The notes beneath the pieces were generated by a model. It made no database searches. It was not told the origin of the DNA and saw nothing but the letters and a program-made list of their open reading frames with translations. From Paenibacillus dendritiformis (GTDB taxonomy: Bacteria > Bacillota > Bacilli > Paenibacillales > Paenibacillaceae): a DNA stretch of 64,000 nt. A program made the position numbers and the translations under genes. The stretch's first letter is position 1. The number at the start of each line of letters is the position of its first letter. Positions 1 through 9,144 of the stretch are shown one piece after another. The stretch covers positions 3,410,501 through 3,474,500 of the forward strand of contig NZ_AP025344.1 of assembly GCF_021654795.1 (NCBI RefSeq), given 5' to 3'.

Positions 1-1
1 A

Positions 2-91
2 GGTGCTCTTCTTACTGAGCCGAATCCGGATGGCAGCGGCCTCGATAGCAAGCTCTTCGTCGGGCCGGCAGGCATAATAAACTCCGTCTGA
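2..91 (+). CDS. possible 3' end of a gene cut by the window edge
   Basis: The first 30 codons of frame 2 stay open and end at a TGA at 89-91. The tail reads ...SKLFVGPAGIINSV, which has ordinary protein composition but matches no family I recognise. It would converge on the TmrB-like gene. With so little sequence this could be chance, so treat it only as a possible partial gene. Confidence 0.25.
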   Translation, partial: GALLTEPNPDGSGLDSKLFVGPAGIINSV

Positions 92-139
92 AGGACATCA
101 TCATCCCATTTCGCATCTCCTGCCGCCGGTTACTCTCCA

Positions 140-736
140 TCAGCCAAAAAAACGGATATGCTTCACTTTGGTGGCGAGCCGATCCCACGATTTCTTGAAC
201 GGCCCTCTCTCATCCGGCAGTATCGGCAGCCCGCATTCGGAAGCGATGCGGGACACAACATCTTCCAACGTCATCGAATCGGTGTCGAGATGCTGGCGGA
301 ACACCGGCTGCGACAACCCGTCGATGCATCGGTCTATCTGCCGGGCCGCCCACGACTGCCCTCCCTCGCCGCGGGTCTTCAAGCGCTTCAGGAGCACTTC
401 CTTGGATGCGCATAAGGCAAAATGATGCACGATCGCGCCATCCTCCCGCAGCCTTCCTGCGATCTCGCGGAAATAATCGGCATTCACGATCGTCATCGGC
501 ACAATGATAACCCCGCCATACTCGGCGTTCATATGACGAAGCATCGAGTAATTGCACTCCCGCCACATCGGGTAATCTTGAAAATCGCTTCGCGTCATTT
601 CACTGGGCACGTTTTTCCGAATGAAAAAACCTGCGTTCTCCGGGTCATAGACAAAAGAATCCGGAATTCTCCGGTGCAGCTCAAAGGCTGTCGTCGTCTT
701 GCCGGAGCCGAACGCCCCGTTCAACCATACAATCAT
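140..736 (-). CDS. tmrB: TmrB-like P-loop ATPase (tunicamycin resistance family)
   Basis: A 198-residue protein resembling Bacillus subtilis TmrB along its whole length. TmrB is an ATP-binding protein at the membrane that confers tunicamycin tolerance, probably by binding the drug. The Walker A motif GAFGSGKT lies at residues 7-14, followed by family landmarks such as YDPE, VPMTIV and SWAAKQIDRC-like SWAARQIDRC. The ATG at 736 was preferred over an in-frame GTG at 745 because GGAGTGAAGCGA precedes it and TmrB begins the same way (MI-W-NGAFGSGKT). It is a single gene. Function is inferred from family resemblance; a related nucleotide kinase-like role is possible. Confidence 0.82.
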   Translation of the reverse strand: MIVWLNGAFGSGKTTTAFELHRRIPDSFVYDPENAGFFIRKNVPSEMTRSDFQDYPMWRECNYSMLRHMNAEYGGVIIVPMTIVNADYFREIAGRLREDGAIVHHFALCASKEVLLKRLKTRGEGGQSWAARQIDRCIDGLSQPVFRQHLDTDSMTLEDVVSRIASECGLPILPDERGPFKKSWDRLATKVKHIRFFG

Positions 737-745
737 TCGCTTCAC

Positions 746-1049
746 TCCATCGTCTTTGTACAGCCCATAAGTGCGTCAGGCGTTGTATACATAGATGCGC
801 ATAGTCATGATCGGCATGATTCCGGCAGTCCGGAGCAGATTCCATTTCTCGTAGAGAATGATGCTCGCGGCGTCCGTCGCCTCCCAAATCGTACTCTCAG
901 TAATATAGACTGCAATCGGCCGGGCGTCAACGTCTCATCAAGAACACAACATAATCCCGGCTGTTCCGCAACGCGGCAAAGCCGCCGAAGAGGGATTCCC
1001 TTCCTCGGCGGCATTGAAGATCGATGCCTGCCCGCAAGCGCTGGCCCGG
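746..1049. other. intergenic stretch with a possible coding remnant
   Basis: About 300 bases between the TmrB-like gene and the Btr-like regulator. It holds the regulator's terminator (970-1008). On the minus strand, positions 776-933 are open for about 52 codons with protein-like composition (...AVYITESTIWEATDAAS...RIYVYNA) and a TGA, but no start codon or ribosome site, so this may be the remains of a gene. Nothing else is evident. Confidence 0.3.
970..1008 (-). terminator. terminator after the Btr-like gene
   Basis: On the minus strand an 11-base arm beginning GCCGCCGAG pairs with CTTCGGCGGC across a short loop, followed by TTTG. It lies about 40 bases after the stop codon of the Btr-like gene. 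Confidence 0.65.
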
Positions 1050-2669
1050 CTAGGCCAGCGCGTTAAGCACATCGTCGATTTTGCGGCTGTGCGCGATGAC
1101 GCCATAATTCATCCACGCCCAGAAGTCGACCTCATAGACGCGCCGGTTCCGCACGGCCGGAAGCTTGCGCCACACCGATGAATCCAATAGATCCCTTTCC
1201 TCTCCGGGCGCTTCGGAATGGCGCTTGTCGAAGGTGATGAACAGATGGTCGGCATCGAGCCTCGCAAGCCATTCAACAGTCAGGGCAGCCTTCCGCGTCC
1301 GGCTCGCCAACTGACGCACCAGAGGATGCGGCGTCAAGCCGAGGTCGCGGTACAGAACCGGGCCCGTATACCCAAGCTCAGGACCCCCGTACAAGCTGAC
1401 GCCCGCAGCCGAGATTCGGAGACACGCGACAGTTCCATTCCGGACGGTGCGCTGCAGCCGGCTTCTCGCCTCTCCTGCCTTGCTCTCATACTTCGCAATA
1501 ATGTTATCGACCAGATCCGTCTTCCCCAGCAGGACCGACGCCATGCGCAGCGTCGTGCGCCAGTCTTCGCCGGGATGATCCAGCGAATGCACCGGCGCCA
1601 AGCCGCCGAACCGTTCCCCTTGAATCCACCGGCTGAAGCCTTCATCGAGCAGGATGATATCGGGTTGGCAGCGGATGAGAGCCCCGATATCGCCTTCCGC
1701 GACATCGAAGACCGGCACATGGCCGATCCCTAGATACTCCTGCTGTCCCCACCCGGGATGGGTGCCCTGCATGACGGGGGTCATGCCCAGAGCCACCACG
1801 AAATCTTCGAGGAACGGGGCAAAGACGCGAGGCTGCTCGCGATGATTGCGCCGGTAATGCCCAGGCGAGATCCCGACCTCCTGCCGGAATCGGCGGCTGA
1901 AATAATATTCATTATTGAAGCCGACATGCTGTCCGATCTCATAGAGCCGATCATTCGTCGTCACCAGCAAGTGTTTCGCCCGTTCGATTCGGATTTTATT
2001 CACATACTCAAGCGGGGTAAGACCCGTCATTCTTTTAAATAAGCTGGTATATTTCCAGCGCGCGACCGCCGCCTGCTCCGCCAGCTGCTCTACAGTCAAC
2101 CGCTCCGTATAATGCTGCTCGATATGCAAAATCGATTTGCGGACGGCATCGGCCTGGCTTGTCCCGCCCGCGGCCGCCTGATTCTGCCCCAGGATGAACC
2201 TCAGCAATTGCTGGAACCGGATATGGTTGTCGAAGACCGCCATCGCATCGCTGTCATGCCGCCATCGATAAATGGCTTCCACATGCTCGATACACTGCGA
2301 GAACGGATGGCATAATACCTCCCCTCGGCAAGGGAACGGCTCGCCCGCCCCAGGCGGTTCGTTCGTCCCATCGGCAATATCCGTCCGCAATGCGTCGAAG
2401 GCCAAGCGGTAACAGCACAAGCCGGCATCCCCGGACACAACGGCGGAGGCCGCGCCGGGAGGCGTGCTGTAGCATTTCCCCTGTTCGAGGCGGAATACCG
2501 TCCCGGCCATGTCGATTTTTCCGCTGCCTCTGGTGACGACCCACAGCGAATAAAAACCGTGTTGTTCTTGCTTTGCGTGGCCATTCGCGGCAAGCATGCA
2601 GTACCGAATGTCCTTCATTACATATACCCAGGCTGGGCGAGCCGATGATTCGGCTGAATTCCCCTTCAT
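1050..2669 (-). CDS. btr: AraC-family regulator fused to a siderophore-binding domain (Btr-like)
   Basis: A 539-residue regulator with three parts: an N-terminal cupin-like arm (about 1-165), an AraC double helix-turn-helix (about 175-280, with LTVEQLAEQAAVARWKYTSLFKR and the second helix GFNNEYYFSRRF), and a C-terminal TroA-like siderophore-binding domain (about 285-539, with ALGMTPVMQGTHPGW and VYEVDFWAW). The same fusion occurs in B. subtilis Btr, which binds bacillibactin-type ferric siderophores through the C-terminal domain and activates uptake genes. GGGGGATAAGGA precedes the ATG. It lies downstream of a decayed binding-protein gene, its likely former target. The ligand is not predictable from sequence. 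Confidence 0.85.
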   Translation of the reverse strand: MKGNSAESSARPAWVYVMKDIRYCMLAANGHAKQEQHGFYSLWVVTRGSGKIDMAGTVFRLEQGKCYSTPPGAASAVVSGDAGLCCYRLAFDALRTDIADGTNEPPGAGEPFPCRGEVLCHPFSQCIEHVEAIYRWRHDSDAMAVFDNHIRFQQLLRFILGQNQAAAGGTSQADAVRKSILHIEQHYTERLTVEQLAEQAAVARWKYTSLFKRMTGLTPLEYVNKIRIERAKHLLVTTNDRLYEIGQHVGFNNEYYFSRRFRQEVGISPGHYRRNHREQPRVFAPFLEDFVVALGMTPVMQGTHPGWGQQEYLGIGHVPVFDVAEGDIGALIRCQPDIILLDEGFSRWIQGERFGGLAPVHSLDHPGEDWRTTLRMASVLLGKTDLVDNIIAKYESKAGEARSRLQRTVRNGTVACLRISAAGVSLYGGPELGYTGPVLYRDLGLTPHPLVRQLASRTRKAALTVEWLARLDADHLFITFDKRHSEAPGEERDLLDSSVWRKLPAVRNRRVYEVDFWAWMNYGVIAHSRKIDDVLNALA

Positions 2670-2702
2670 TCCTTATCCCCCTGAACCGATCTGACAAGAT
2701 GG

Positions 2703-2742
2703 AAAAAGAAAGCCAATCAGCGCGAGGGCTGAATAGCTTTCC
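2703..2742 (-). terminator. terminator between the binding-protein pseudogene and the Btr-like gene
   Basis: On the minus strand GAAAGC pairs with GCTTTC around an inner CAGCCC/GGGCTG-like stem, followed by a T-rich run (TTCTTTTTCC). It separates the siderophore-binding pseudogene from the regulator, so the regulator should have its own promoter. Confidence 0.55.
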
Positions 2743-2774
2743 ATGACGAATTAGAGCAACCCGCTTACTTCACT

Positions 2775-3641
2775 TCACTTCACGAACCATTGCAAAAGAT
2801 CGTCCATTTTCTTCATGTTGGCCGTTATCGCGCCGGACTGCCAATGGGTTCGCTCCGCCTTGTACACCTGTCTCTTCTGAACGGCCGGGAGCGACTTCCA
2901 TAAGGGACTGTCCAGCAATTGCCCGGCTTCCGTGTTCTCCTCCGTTGACCAGGAGCCGTTCGAAGGGAAGATAATAATATGATCCGCATCGAGTTCCGGC
3001 AGCTTCTCCTCGGAGAGAATCGCATGATAACCGGTCATATCCCGCGCGAACGGATGCGGGGTAAGCCCCATATCCCGGTAAATGGTGCCGCTATACCGGT
3101 TATTGACGCCGAATCAAGCCATCGTCTTGTCCCCGACATTCAGGCGGATGACGGCAACCGTCTCCCCTTTGGCGGCCTGGGACAGCTTCTCCTTGGCATC
3201 GGCTATTTTTTCTTTGTACTGCGCGACGGCGCTCTCGCCTTTGTCCGGAAGTCCAAGCAAATCTCCGATTGTGGTCAATACTTTGGCGGGGTCAGCCAAG
3301 ATTTCTTCCTTCAGCCGGTAAGTCGGGGCGATTTTGGAATACATCTCATACTTGGCCGCATCGACGCCCCCGTCCCGATGATTACATCGGGATTCGCTTC
3401 CAGCAGCGCCTCGATGCTGCCCGTAATATCGAACAGCGGCACGTCCAACCCGAGATAATCCTGCTTCCCCCAGCTCGGATGATACCACTGCACGATCGGC
3501 TTCATGCCGAGCGCCATCATATAATCCTCCACATAGATGCCCGCCACCCGCTGCGGATGGGCCGGAATCTTCACCTCCCCGAATTCGTCCGTCACCGTTC
3601 GCATGCGGCCCGCTTCGCTCTCCGCCCCGGCGGCTGGCTTA
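2775..3641 (-). pseudogene. broken siderophore ABC transporter binding protein
   Basis: Three open pieces together encode most of a ferric-siderophore binding protein: RTVTDEFGEVKIPAHPQRV, then MALGMKPIVQWYHPSWGKQDYLG, then the C-terminal lobe ending QWFVK. Two lesions are visible. A frameshift of one base lies in a G-rich run near 3370 (frame change between IIGTGAS and GGVDAAKY). An in-frame TGA at 3114-3116 follows GDKTMA, and the same frame continues as FGVNNRYSGTIYRDMGL. The signal peptide and lipobox are missing because the 5' end is joined directly to a truncated AraC gene. The reading resembles the C-terminal domain of the adjacent Btr-like protein. The gene is almost certainly inactive unless the lesions are sequencing errors. 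Confidence 0.8.
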
Positions 3642-4259
3642 TCCTGGCTCTCCGCCGGCCGCGCCGTAGATTTCCTTGAAGCCGGTCTTCAGTTTGTAGT
3701 CGTTCAGCCCGATAAGCCGCGACAGATCGAGCAGCGACGGCGGCTCCGCCAACCGCTCCTGCAGAATATCCCTCGCTTCCCGGATTCTCAGCATATCGGT
3801 TCGCCCCAGCCTGGAGCGTCCCGGCCGGCCATCCGCCAGGAAGGATCGGAAGGACATCGCCAGCAGCTCCAAGACACTGCATTCGATCTCGCTATTGGTC
3901 GCCCTGCCGTTCCGGACATGTTCCATCAGCCGCTTCAGGATGACCGTCGCGGCGGGAAGCGTCGCCTCCTGGAAGCTCCGGAAGGAGCGCCAGCCCATGA
4001 TCTGTGCAAAGTCGACGCTTCTTGTCCCGTCCGCCGCCTCCATGAAAGGATGAAAGCTGGTCACAGGAATCCCGACGCTTATCACCGAGAACGGTTCCTT
4101 CCCGCCGAATTCGAAGCAGTAATCTGCCTGGGTAATGAATCGGAGCGAGCACATCCCCGGGACCATGCTGTATTCCTCGCCGTCGACGCGAATGCCGCGC
4201 GCCTCCGGTCCGCATTTATAATGATAATCATTCTCATTTATTATAACGAATTCCTGCAT
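3639..4259 (-). pseudogene. truncated AraC-family (PchR-like) regulator
   Basis: The N-terminal 200 residues look like a PchR/YbtA-type AraC regulator of siderophore genes, with an arm domain and the first DNA-binding helices (LSRLIGLNDYKLKTGFKEIYG). The second helix-turn-helix, about 60-70 residues, is absent. The frame runs into GAAGGEPG and a stop where the sequence becomes the linker of the siderophore-binding protein. An internal deletion joining the two genes, removing the regulator's 3' end and the binding protein's signal peptide, explains this best. A Fur box overlaps the first codons. It probably no longer regulates. Confidence 0.72.
4217..4241 (-). promoter_or_regulatory. Fur box
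   Basis: Minus strand reads TGAGAATGATTATCATTA. Its core differs at one position from the 7-1-7 Fur consensus TGATAATnATTATCA. It lies over codons 8-15 of the AraC-like pseudogene, suggesting either that the true start is further downstream or that Fur binds within the early transcript region. Iron repression fits the siderophore genes that follow. Confidence 0.75.
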
Positions 4260-4809
4260 TTCTGGCTATCTATACATGAAAATTAGTGCAATTTTTATTG
4301 TTCAAAGGAGCAATTTGCCCGGCGTATACGTACGAATGCGGTTCCGAGAAGACACTCCGGTCTCAATCAGGCTAAATATTAATGCGGTTTAATTAATAAA
4401 AATTATAGCCTGAGAATTTGTAAAAAAATATTCAATTCACACACGTTCTTCTTTTTCCTATATGATAGGGATATACAATTTTCCTTATTTTTCTACCTCG
4501 CTCGAGCTTCTGTTTCGACGTCTTTCATTTGACCCGCTTTACCTGTTCACCGCTTCGCCGTTTGCCGTTTTAGCCTATTCCGTTGTCCGCTGTTCTTCGG
4601 TCTGCCGCAACGCAATGATTCGGTATAAGCTCTATTATCATAGAGTTTATATAATAATAGTCCATAGAAAGGAGAGGATGCCCGGTCTCCCGTCGGATCC
4701 TGCAACGTACTGGCAATCTATTAAGGAAGGAGGGTGCGTAGTAAAGTTAAAGGGGTTCAATTCTTGACGAAACGCCGAAATCCAATCCAAAATCGAAGGA
4801 GGAAATCAT
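4260..4809. other. 550-base intergenic region before the LPMO gene
   Basis: AT-rich divergent region between the minus-strand AraC remnant and the plus-strand LPMO gene. The only gene-like item is the 29-codon reading frame at 4678-4767, listed separately. I see no clear -35/-10 pair for the LPMO gene and no riboswitch. Confidence 0.4.
4678..4767 (+). CDS. possible 29-residue leader peptide upstream of the LPMO gene
   Basis: An ATG directly after AAAGGAGAGG opens a 29-codon frame (MPGLPSDPATYWQSIKEG...) ending 42 bases before the LPMO start. The ribosome site is strong but close to the ATG. An AT-rich TATAATAA-like stretch lies upstream at about 4650. It has no recognisable family; it could be a leader peptide or chance. 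Confidence 0.3.
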   Translation: MPGLPSDPATYWQSIKEGGCVVKLKGFNS

Positions 4810-6159
4810 ATGAATCAGCTGCGCCTGTCGAATCCATTTCTGTCCAGGCTGCTTCTTACCTGCGGAGTCATGCTGGCCGCCGTCGTCTGTATGGTGCTCT
4901 TCGCCGATAAAGCGTTCGGGCACGGCTATGTCGAAGGTCCGGCGAGCCGGGCCGCCTTGTGCAAATCCGGCCAGAACCAGGATTGCGGAGCGATCATCTG
5001 GGAGCCGCAAAGTCTGGAAGCTCCGAAGGGCTTCCCGAATGCAGGTCCGGCCGACGGCAAGATTGCCAGCGCCAACGGCGCTTTCCCGAAGCTTGATGAG
5101 CAATCGGCTACCCGTTGGGCCAAGGTCAACATTTCGAGCGGACAAAATACGTTCAACTGGAAATTGACCGCCCCCCATGCTACCTCCAGCTGGAAATACT
5201 ACATCACGAAGCCCGGCTGGAACCCGAATGCCGCGCTTACTCGCGATTCATTCGTCCTGACTCCATTCTGCTCCGTGGACTATAAGGGAGCGCGCCCGCC
5301 GTTCACCTACTCGGATACATGCAATGTTCCGGAGCGTACGGGCTACCACGTGATCCTCGCCGTCTGGGAGATTGCCGACACGGCCAATGCCTTCTATAAC
5401 GTCATCGACGTCAACTTCAGCGGCACCAATCCTGGCGACACCGAGGCGCCGGCCGCGCCGACCGGCCTTGCCGTAACGGGAACGACCGCCACGAGCGTGT
5501 CGCTCTCATGGAACGCCTCTTCGGACAACGTAGGCGTGACAGGCTACCGCATCTATAACGGCAGTTCGTTGGCTGCCTCCGTCTCTGGCGCCACATTGAG
5601 CTATACGTTGAGCGGGCTCACCTCGAACACCGCCTATACGTTCTCGGTTCGGGCGGTGGATGCCGCGGGCAACGTATCGGCGGCAAGCAATACCGTAAGC
5701 GTGACGACTCCGGCCGTGCCTGTTGATACGGAAGCGCCGACCGCGCCGACGGGCCTGCATGTCATGGGAACGCCGACATCCTCCAGCGTCTCGCTGATGT
5801 GGAACCCGTCCACGGACAACGTCGGCGTGACAGGGTACCGCATCTACAGCGGCGGCACGCTCGTGGCGACGGTATCCGGCAGCACGACGGACTATGTCGT
5901 GACCGGCTTGAGCGCCAATACGGAGTATACGTTCACCGTGCGGGCGTTCGACGCTGCCGGCAATGTATCCGCGGACAGCAATGCCGTAACGGCGAAGACT
6001 GCCGACGGCCCGGCCATTGCCGCCTGGGCGCCGAATACCGCCTATGCGGCCGGCGATCAAGTGACATATAACGGGTCGGTCTATGAGTGCAGACAGCCGC
6101 ATACTTCGCTGAACGGATGGGAGCCGCCGAACGTTCCCGCGTTGTGGACGCTGAAATAA
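4810..6159 (+). CDS. secreted AA10 lytic polysaccharide monooxygenase with two FnIII domains and a CBM5/12
   Basis: A copper-dependent oxidase that cleaves crystalline chitin (or cellulose) outside the cell. A signal peptide (1-37) ends so that the mature protein starts with His38 ([10 protein letters not shown]), the first ligand of the histidine brace; His123 in [15 protein letters not shown] is the second. The catalytic domain runs to about residue 206. Two fibronectin III modules follow (about 213-300 and 308-398, each starting DTEAP.APTGL and containing [11 protein letters not shown]). The C-terminus (about 402-449, [18 protein letters not shown]...) is a chitin-binding CBM5/12. AGGAGGAAATCAT precedes the ATG. 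The architecture matches Bacillus/Paenibacillus chitin-degrading AA10 enzymes; the CBM favours chitin as substrate. Confidence 0.93.
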   Translation: MNQLRLSNPFLSRLLLTCGVMLAAVVCMVLFADKAFGHGYVEGPASRAALCKSGQNQDCGAIIWEPQSLEAPKGFPNAGPADGKIASANGAFPKLDEQSATRWAKVNISSGQNTFNWKLTAPHATSSWKYYITKPGWNPNAALTRDSFVLTPFCSVDYKGARPPFTYSDTCNVPERTGYHVILAVWEIADTANAFYNVIDVNFSGTNPGDTEAPAAPTGLAVTGTTATSVSLSWNASSDNVGVTGYRIYNGSSLAASVSGATLSYTLSGLTSNTAYTFSVRAVDAAGNVSAASNTVSVTTPAVPVDTEAPTAPTGLHVMGTPTSSSVSLMWNPSTDNVGVTGYRIYSGGTLVATVSGSTTDYVVTGLSANTEYTFTVRAFDAAGNVSADSNAVTAKTADGPAIAAWAPNTAYAAGDQVTYNGSVYECRQPHTSLNGWEPPNVPALWTLK

Positions 6160-6182
6160 TCCGCGAGTCCCCGCAACATGTA

Positions 6183-6230
6183 AATCGCCCCCTGCTTGGC
6201 TTTCCTGGCCAAGTGGAGGGCGATCTTTCT
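6183..6230. terminator. bidirectional terminator between convergent genes
   Basis: ATCGCCC...CTTGGC pairs with GCCAAG...GGGCGAT around TTTCCTG, with TCTTTCT on the plus side and A-rich sequence on the other. It lies between the LPMO gene and the convergent SLH-protein gene. Confidence 0.7.
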
Positions 6231-6253
6231 CATGTTCTGCGCAGCGCCAGCGG

Positions 6254-9052
6254 TCACAGCTGCAAATAAAGCCGGTACAGCATCCGGGCAGCTTCCCCGC
6301 GCGTGACCGCCTCGCGGGCTCTAATCCGTTGATCGGAGGGAACATCGATCAAGCGCTGCTTCACAGCCAAGGACATCGTCGGCTTGGCCCAATTGGATAT
6401 CGTTTCTTTGTCCACGAATTGGTTCAGGTACTTCTCCGGATTCGCGGGGTAAAAATAATGTTTCTTTTCATGCAGGGATCTTGCGCCGATGGCGGTCATT
6501 TCTTCCCGGGATATCGTATGATCCGGCTTAAACGTGCCGTCTGGATAACCTTGGACAATATGCTTTTTTTCGGATGAAGCGATGTATGGATGATGCCATT
6601 GCGGCGGATGAACGTCTGAGAAACTTTCTGTCGCCGTTTCATCCAAAGCGTAAAAAGCTCTTACAAGCATGGCCGTGAACTCTGCGCGGGTGAGCAGAGA
6701 ATCAGGTTCAAACTTGCCCTTGTCCTTCCCTTTAACGATTCCTTTGGAGGCCAGAAACTGTATCGCTTGCTTTAGCTCTGGATCCCGATCGTCAACATCC
6801 GGGAATGATCTGGAATTCTCGTCCACGAAATACGTTCCGGAACGGTTGATTTCCGCCTCCATGCCGTTTTTGGACGGATTGTACTTCCCGCCGATCGGCT
6901 GCGCTTTTTTCCCATTCGTATAGAACATGCTGGCATGTGTCGCGTCTGTCTCATTTGCAGGAAGAATCAGCTTGATGTTGCTTGGCACGTTCGCAAGATC
7001 CCGCCCTTGTTCATCTTCAAATTGTATGCGGTATCCGCCGTTATTTTCTTTGACCAGACGAATCACGATTACCTGGAGCGAATGGAACAGGCGATCCGCG
7101 GTCGCAACATTCAGCACGATCGTCGCATCCCCTGCATGAACGGTAATATAATCGACATCGTTCCGACCGGCTAAGCCATCCTTATACAGCTTGAACATAT
7201 ATTCATTTTGTGTGGGCAAAGACAGAAGTTCCGCATTCACGATCAGCTCTCTCGCAGGAACAATCTTATTTTCTGACAGCGCCTGCTTTACCGCGGACTT
7301 CGCCTTTGACGCATTGCCTGCTAAGCGGTCAATTAATTCGGGTGTTATGACGAGCTGACCGTTAACAGGAATCGGCTTTTCGCTGCTTGCGGCTGTGATC
7401 ACAAGCTCTCCTGCTTGCGTCAGTCCTTCCACGATAACCGAATTCTGCTTGTCTGCGTCAGGAATGGACCGGACGGCAGTGACATACGTATCGGACAGCA
7501 TGCTGCCGTCCGCGACATACAACAATAAGTAAGTGGTCTCATCCGGTAACCCGGCCCTGGTTGCCGTTGCCCGCACCATGGTTTGTCCGGCTTTATTCGC
7601 GGTTATGACCGGTATGCCATTCACGTTCGCTAAGGTTCCTATGCTCGGATCGTCAATGGTGTACGTTATTTTGGTCCCGGGAAGCACATTGTTTGCGGTA
7701 ATGAACTGTTGTCCGCCAGGCTGCAGCATCGTAAGAAACGGATAAAGGCTGACTTCCGGTAAAGGCCGTATCACAGGCTGGGCTTTTGTCTCAGGACGAT
7801 CACGAGTTGGTTTGTCTGTTGACCCAAAACGATCGCGAGTTGGTTTGTCTGCTGTCCCAGGACGATCGCCAGTTGGTTTGTTTGCTGTCCCAGAACGATC
7901 GCCAGTTGATTTGTTTCCTTTTCCAGAGCGATGGCCAGATGCCGATTCTGTCGTGAACACAACAAGCTTCGGCAAGGCAGAAACACTGTCTTCCCAGGCC
8001 CACAAGGTCTGATCCTTTTTCAATACATAATTTTTAAATACATATTTCCCCTTTTGTCTCCCCTTGTCCTTATGGTGTACGGAAGCAATATTCGAAAGCC
8101 CGGGGAACACTCGGCCGTTGTCTATTGACCAGAGTTTATCGTCCTTTCGCAAAGCATAAGTAGTATCGATATTCGAATCTGCCGGCTGTGAGCTAAATTG
8201 AACAATACCCCGCGTGCCTGTTGCTTTATGTAACCGGATGGGTATACTTTCGGGTTCGTACATTGGCCAAGACCAGACCGTGCCATCTTTCTTATAGGCA
8301 TAGTTTGTCAAACCGCCCATCTCTATGTTGACGATATCTGCAAGCCCTTTAATCTGCTTTGGACCTTCGTAATGAAATTGGTTTTGCGGCCAGTACATGT
8401 AGGCCTCCCATTGCCATACCGAACCGTCTTTTTTAACCGCGTATACGTGACGGTCCGCAGATTTTATGGATACGACATCATCAAGCAGCTTGTATTGAGC
8501 CGTCGACGAACCTTTTCCTAATCGGCCTACCCAACACCAAACCGAACCGTCTGACTTTAATACAAATAAGGTCTTGAATTTTTGGTATCTGCTGGAATAA
8601 TCGGCGACGAGTGAAGTTACGTGATTCAAATCTTTGATAGGCTTCGGAGCAGTCCTGGAACTATCTCTAAGATAGGTGTTGTTCCTAGCATCCCAAAACC
8701 ATACGGTTCCGTCTTTTTTTAGCGCAGCGTAGTTCGTCATTAATCTACTTTCCCCGTCGTTGCCCTCGAACGAGAACTGTTTCACATCCTGCAAGCCCGG
8801 AATTTGAATCAGCCTGGCTTTATAGAATGGATCGGATTCATGAAGAGGATAACCGAAGATATCCCAATACCATACGGTTCCGTCTTTTTTTGCCAGAAGT
8901 ATATTCCCGTCAAGAATGTCGAAATCCTCTCCGATACGTGTATATGCCTGCTCGCTAACGGCACTTATGTCATTCCCCTTGGCTAGTGCTAAACCTGAAT
9001 GAGACGTGAGGATTAACATAAGGCTTAACAGCGCTGCCATCAATCGTTTCAT
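6254..9052 (-). CDS. surface protein with RCC1-like repeats and three C-terminal SLH domains
   Basis: A 932-residue exported protein. After a signal peptide (MKRLMAALLSLMLILTSHSG) come RCC1/YjiC-like propeller repeats (about 40-370) marked by recurring KKDGTVWYW or KSDGSVWCW phrases. Next is a low-complexity linker of 11-residue repeats (about 385-435, DRPGTADKPTR type), a Big-like domain (about 435-510), a region with no assignment, and three SLH modules (about 752-932, with LTRAEFTAMLVRAF, ISREEMTAIGAR and VTRGEAARMLYRL). SLH modules bind pyruvylated secondary cell wall polymer, so the protein should sit on the cell wall. The role of the propeller is unknown. The start overlaps an upstream mini-frame by ATGA. 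Confidence 0.85.
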   Translation of the reverse strand: MKRLMAALLSLMLILTSHSGLALAKGNDISAVSEQAYTRIGEDFDILDGNILLAKKDGTVWYWDIFGYPLHESDPFYKARLIQIPGLQDVKQFSFEGNDGESRLMTNYAALKKDGTVWFWDARNNTYLRDSSRTAPKPIKDLNHVTSLVADYSSRYQKFKTLFVLKSDGSVWCWVGRLGKGSSTAQYKLLDDVVSIKSADRHVYAVKKDGSVWQWEAYMYWPQNQFHYEGPKQIKGLADIVNIEMGGLTNYAYKKDGTVWSWPMYEPESIPIRLHKATGTRGIVQFSSQPADSNIDTTYALRKDDKLWSIDNGRVFPGLSNIASVHHKDKGRQKGKYVFKNYVLKKDQTLWAWEDSVSALPKLVVFTTESASGHRSGKGNKSTGDRSGTANKPTGDRPGTADKPTRDRFGSTDKPTRDRPETKAQPVIRPLPEVSLYPFLTMLQPGGQQFITANNVLPGTKITYTIDDPSIGTLANVNGIPVITANKAGQTMVRATATRAGLPDETTYLLLYVADGSMLSDTYVTAVRSIPDADKQNSVIVEGLTQAGELVITAASSEKPIPVNGQLVITPELIDRLAGNASKAKSAVKQALSENKIVPARELIVNAELLSLPTQNEYMFKLYKDGLAGRNDVDYITVHAGDATIVLNVATADRLFHSLQVIVIRLVKENNGGYRIQFEDEQGRDLANVPSNIKLILPANETDATHASMFYTNGKKAQPIGGKYNPSKNGMEAEINRSGTYFVDENSRSFPDVDDRDPELKQAIQFLASKGIVKGKDKGKFEPDSLLTRAEFTAMLVRAFYALDETATESFSDVHPPQWHHPYIASSEKKHIVQGYPDGTFKPDHTISREEMTAIGARSLHEKKHYFYPANPEKYLNQFVDKETISNWAKPTMSLAVKQRLIDVPSDQRIRAREAVTRGEAARMLYRLYLQL
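7798..7929 (-). repeat. four tandem 33-bp repeats in the SLH gene
   Basis: Four direct 33-bp units, each starting GATCRC on the plus strand, at 7798, 7831, 7864 and 7897. They encode 11-residue DR.GTADKPTR-type units in the linker between propeller and SLH parts. The count is a multiple of three bases, so copy changes keep frame. The last copy is the most diverged. Confidence 0.9.
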
Positions 9053-9144
9053 TGTCGCCCTCCACTAGAAATTATCTTTTGAATCTCAATGTTCTGCCTT
9101 CCGGGTTCCCAACAGTAAAACGATTGCCTGACTTTCTTTTTCAA
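9049..9144 (-). CDS. possible 31-codon upstream frame coupled to the SLH gene
   Basis: A TTG after GAGAGGGAAACCAAA opens a basic 31-codon frame (MKKKVRQSFYCWEPGRQN...) whose TGA overlaps the SLH gene's ATG as ATGA. A second short frame, 9141-9233 (MKYLAKVKSKLFLTDERI...), overlaps this TTG as TTGA. The chain of four-base overlaps is typical of translational coupling, but neither peptide belongs to a known family. Confidence 0.25.
   Translation of the reverse strand: MKKKVRQSFYCWEPGRQNIEIQKIISSGGRQ

Noticed and set aside
422..1066. 214-codon plus-strand frame
   Set aside because: It lies opposite the TmrB-like gene and crosses its promoter and the btr terminator; no family, no ribosome site, composition of an antisense shadow.
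4462..4767. 101-codon frame upstream of the LPMO gene
   Set aside because: Only the last 29 codons have a ribosome site; the first 72 are AT-rich and unremarkable.
5506..6345. 279-codon minus-strand frame
   Set aside because: Antisense to the FnIII repeats of the LPMO and runs through a terminator.
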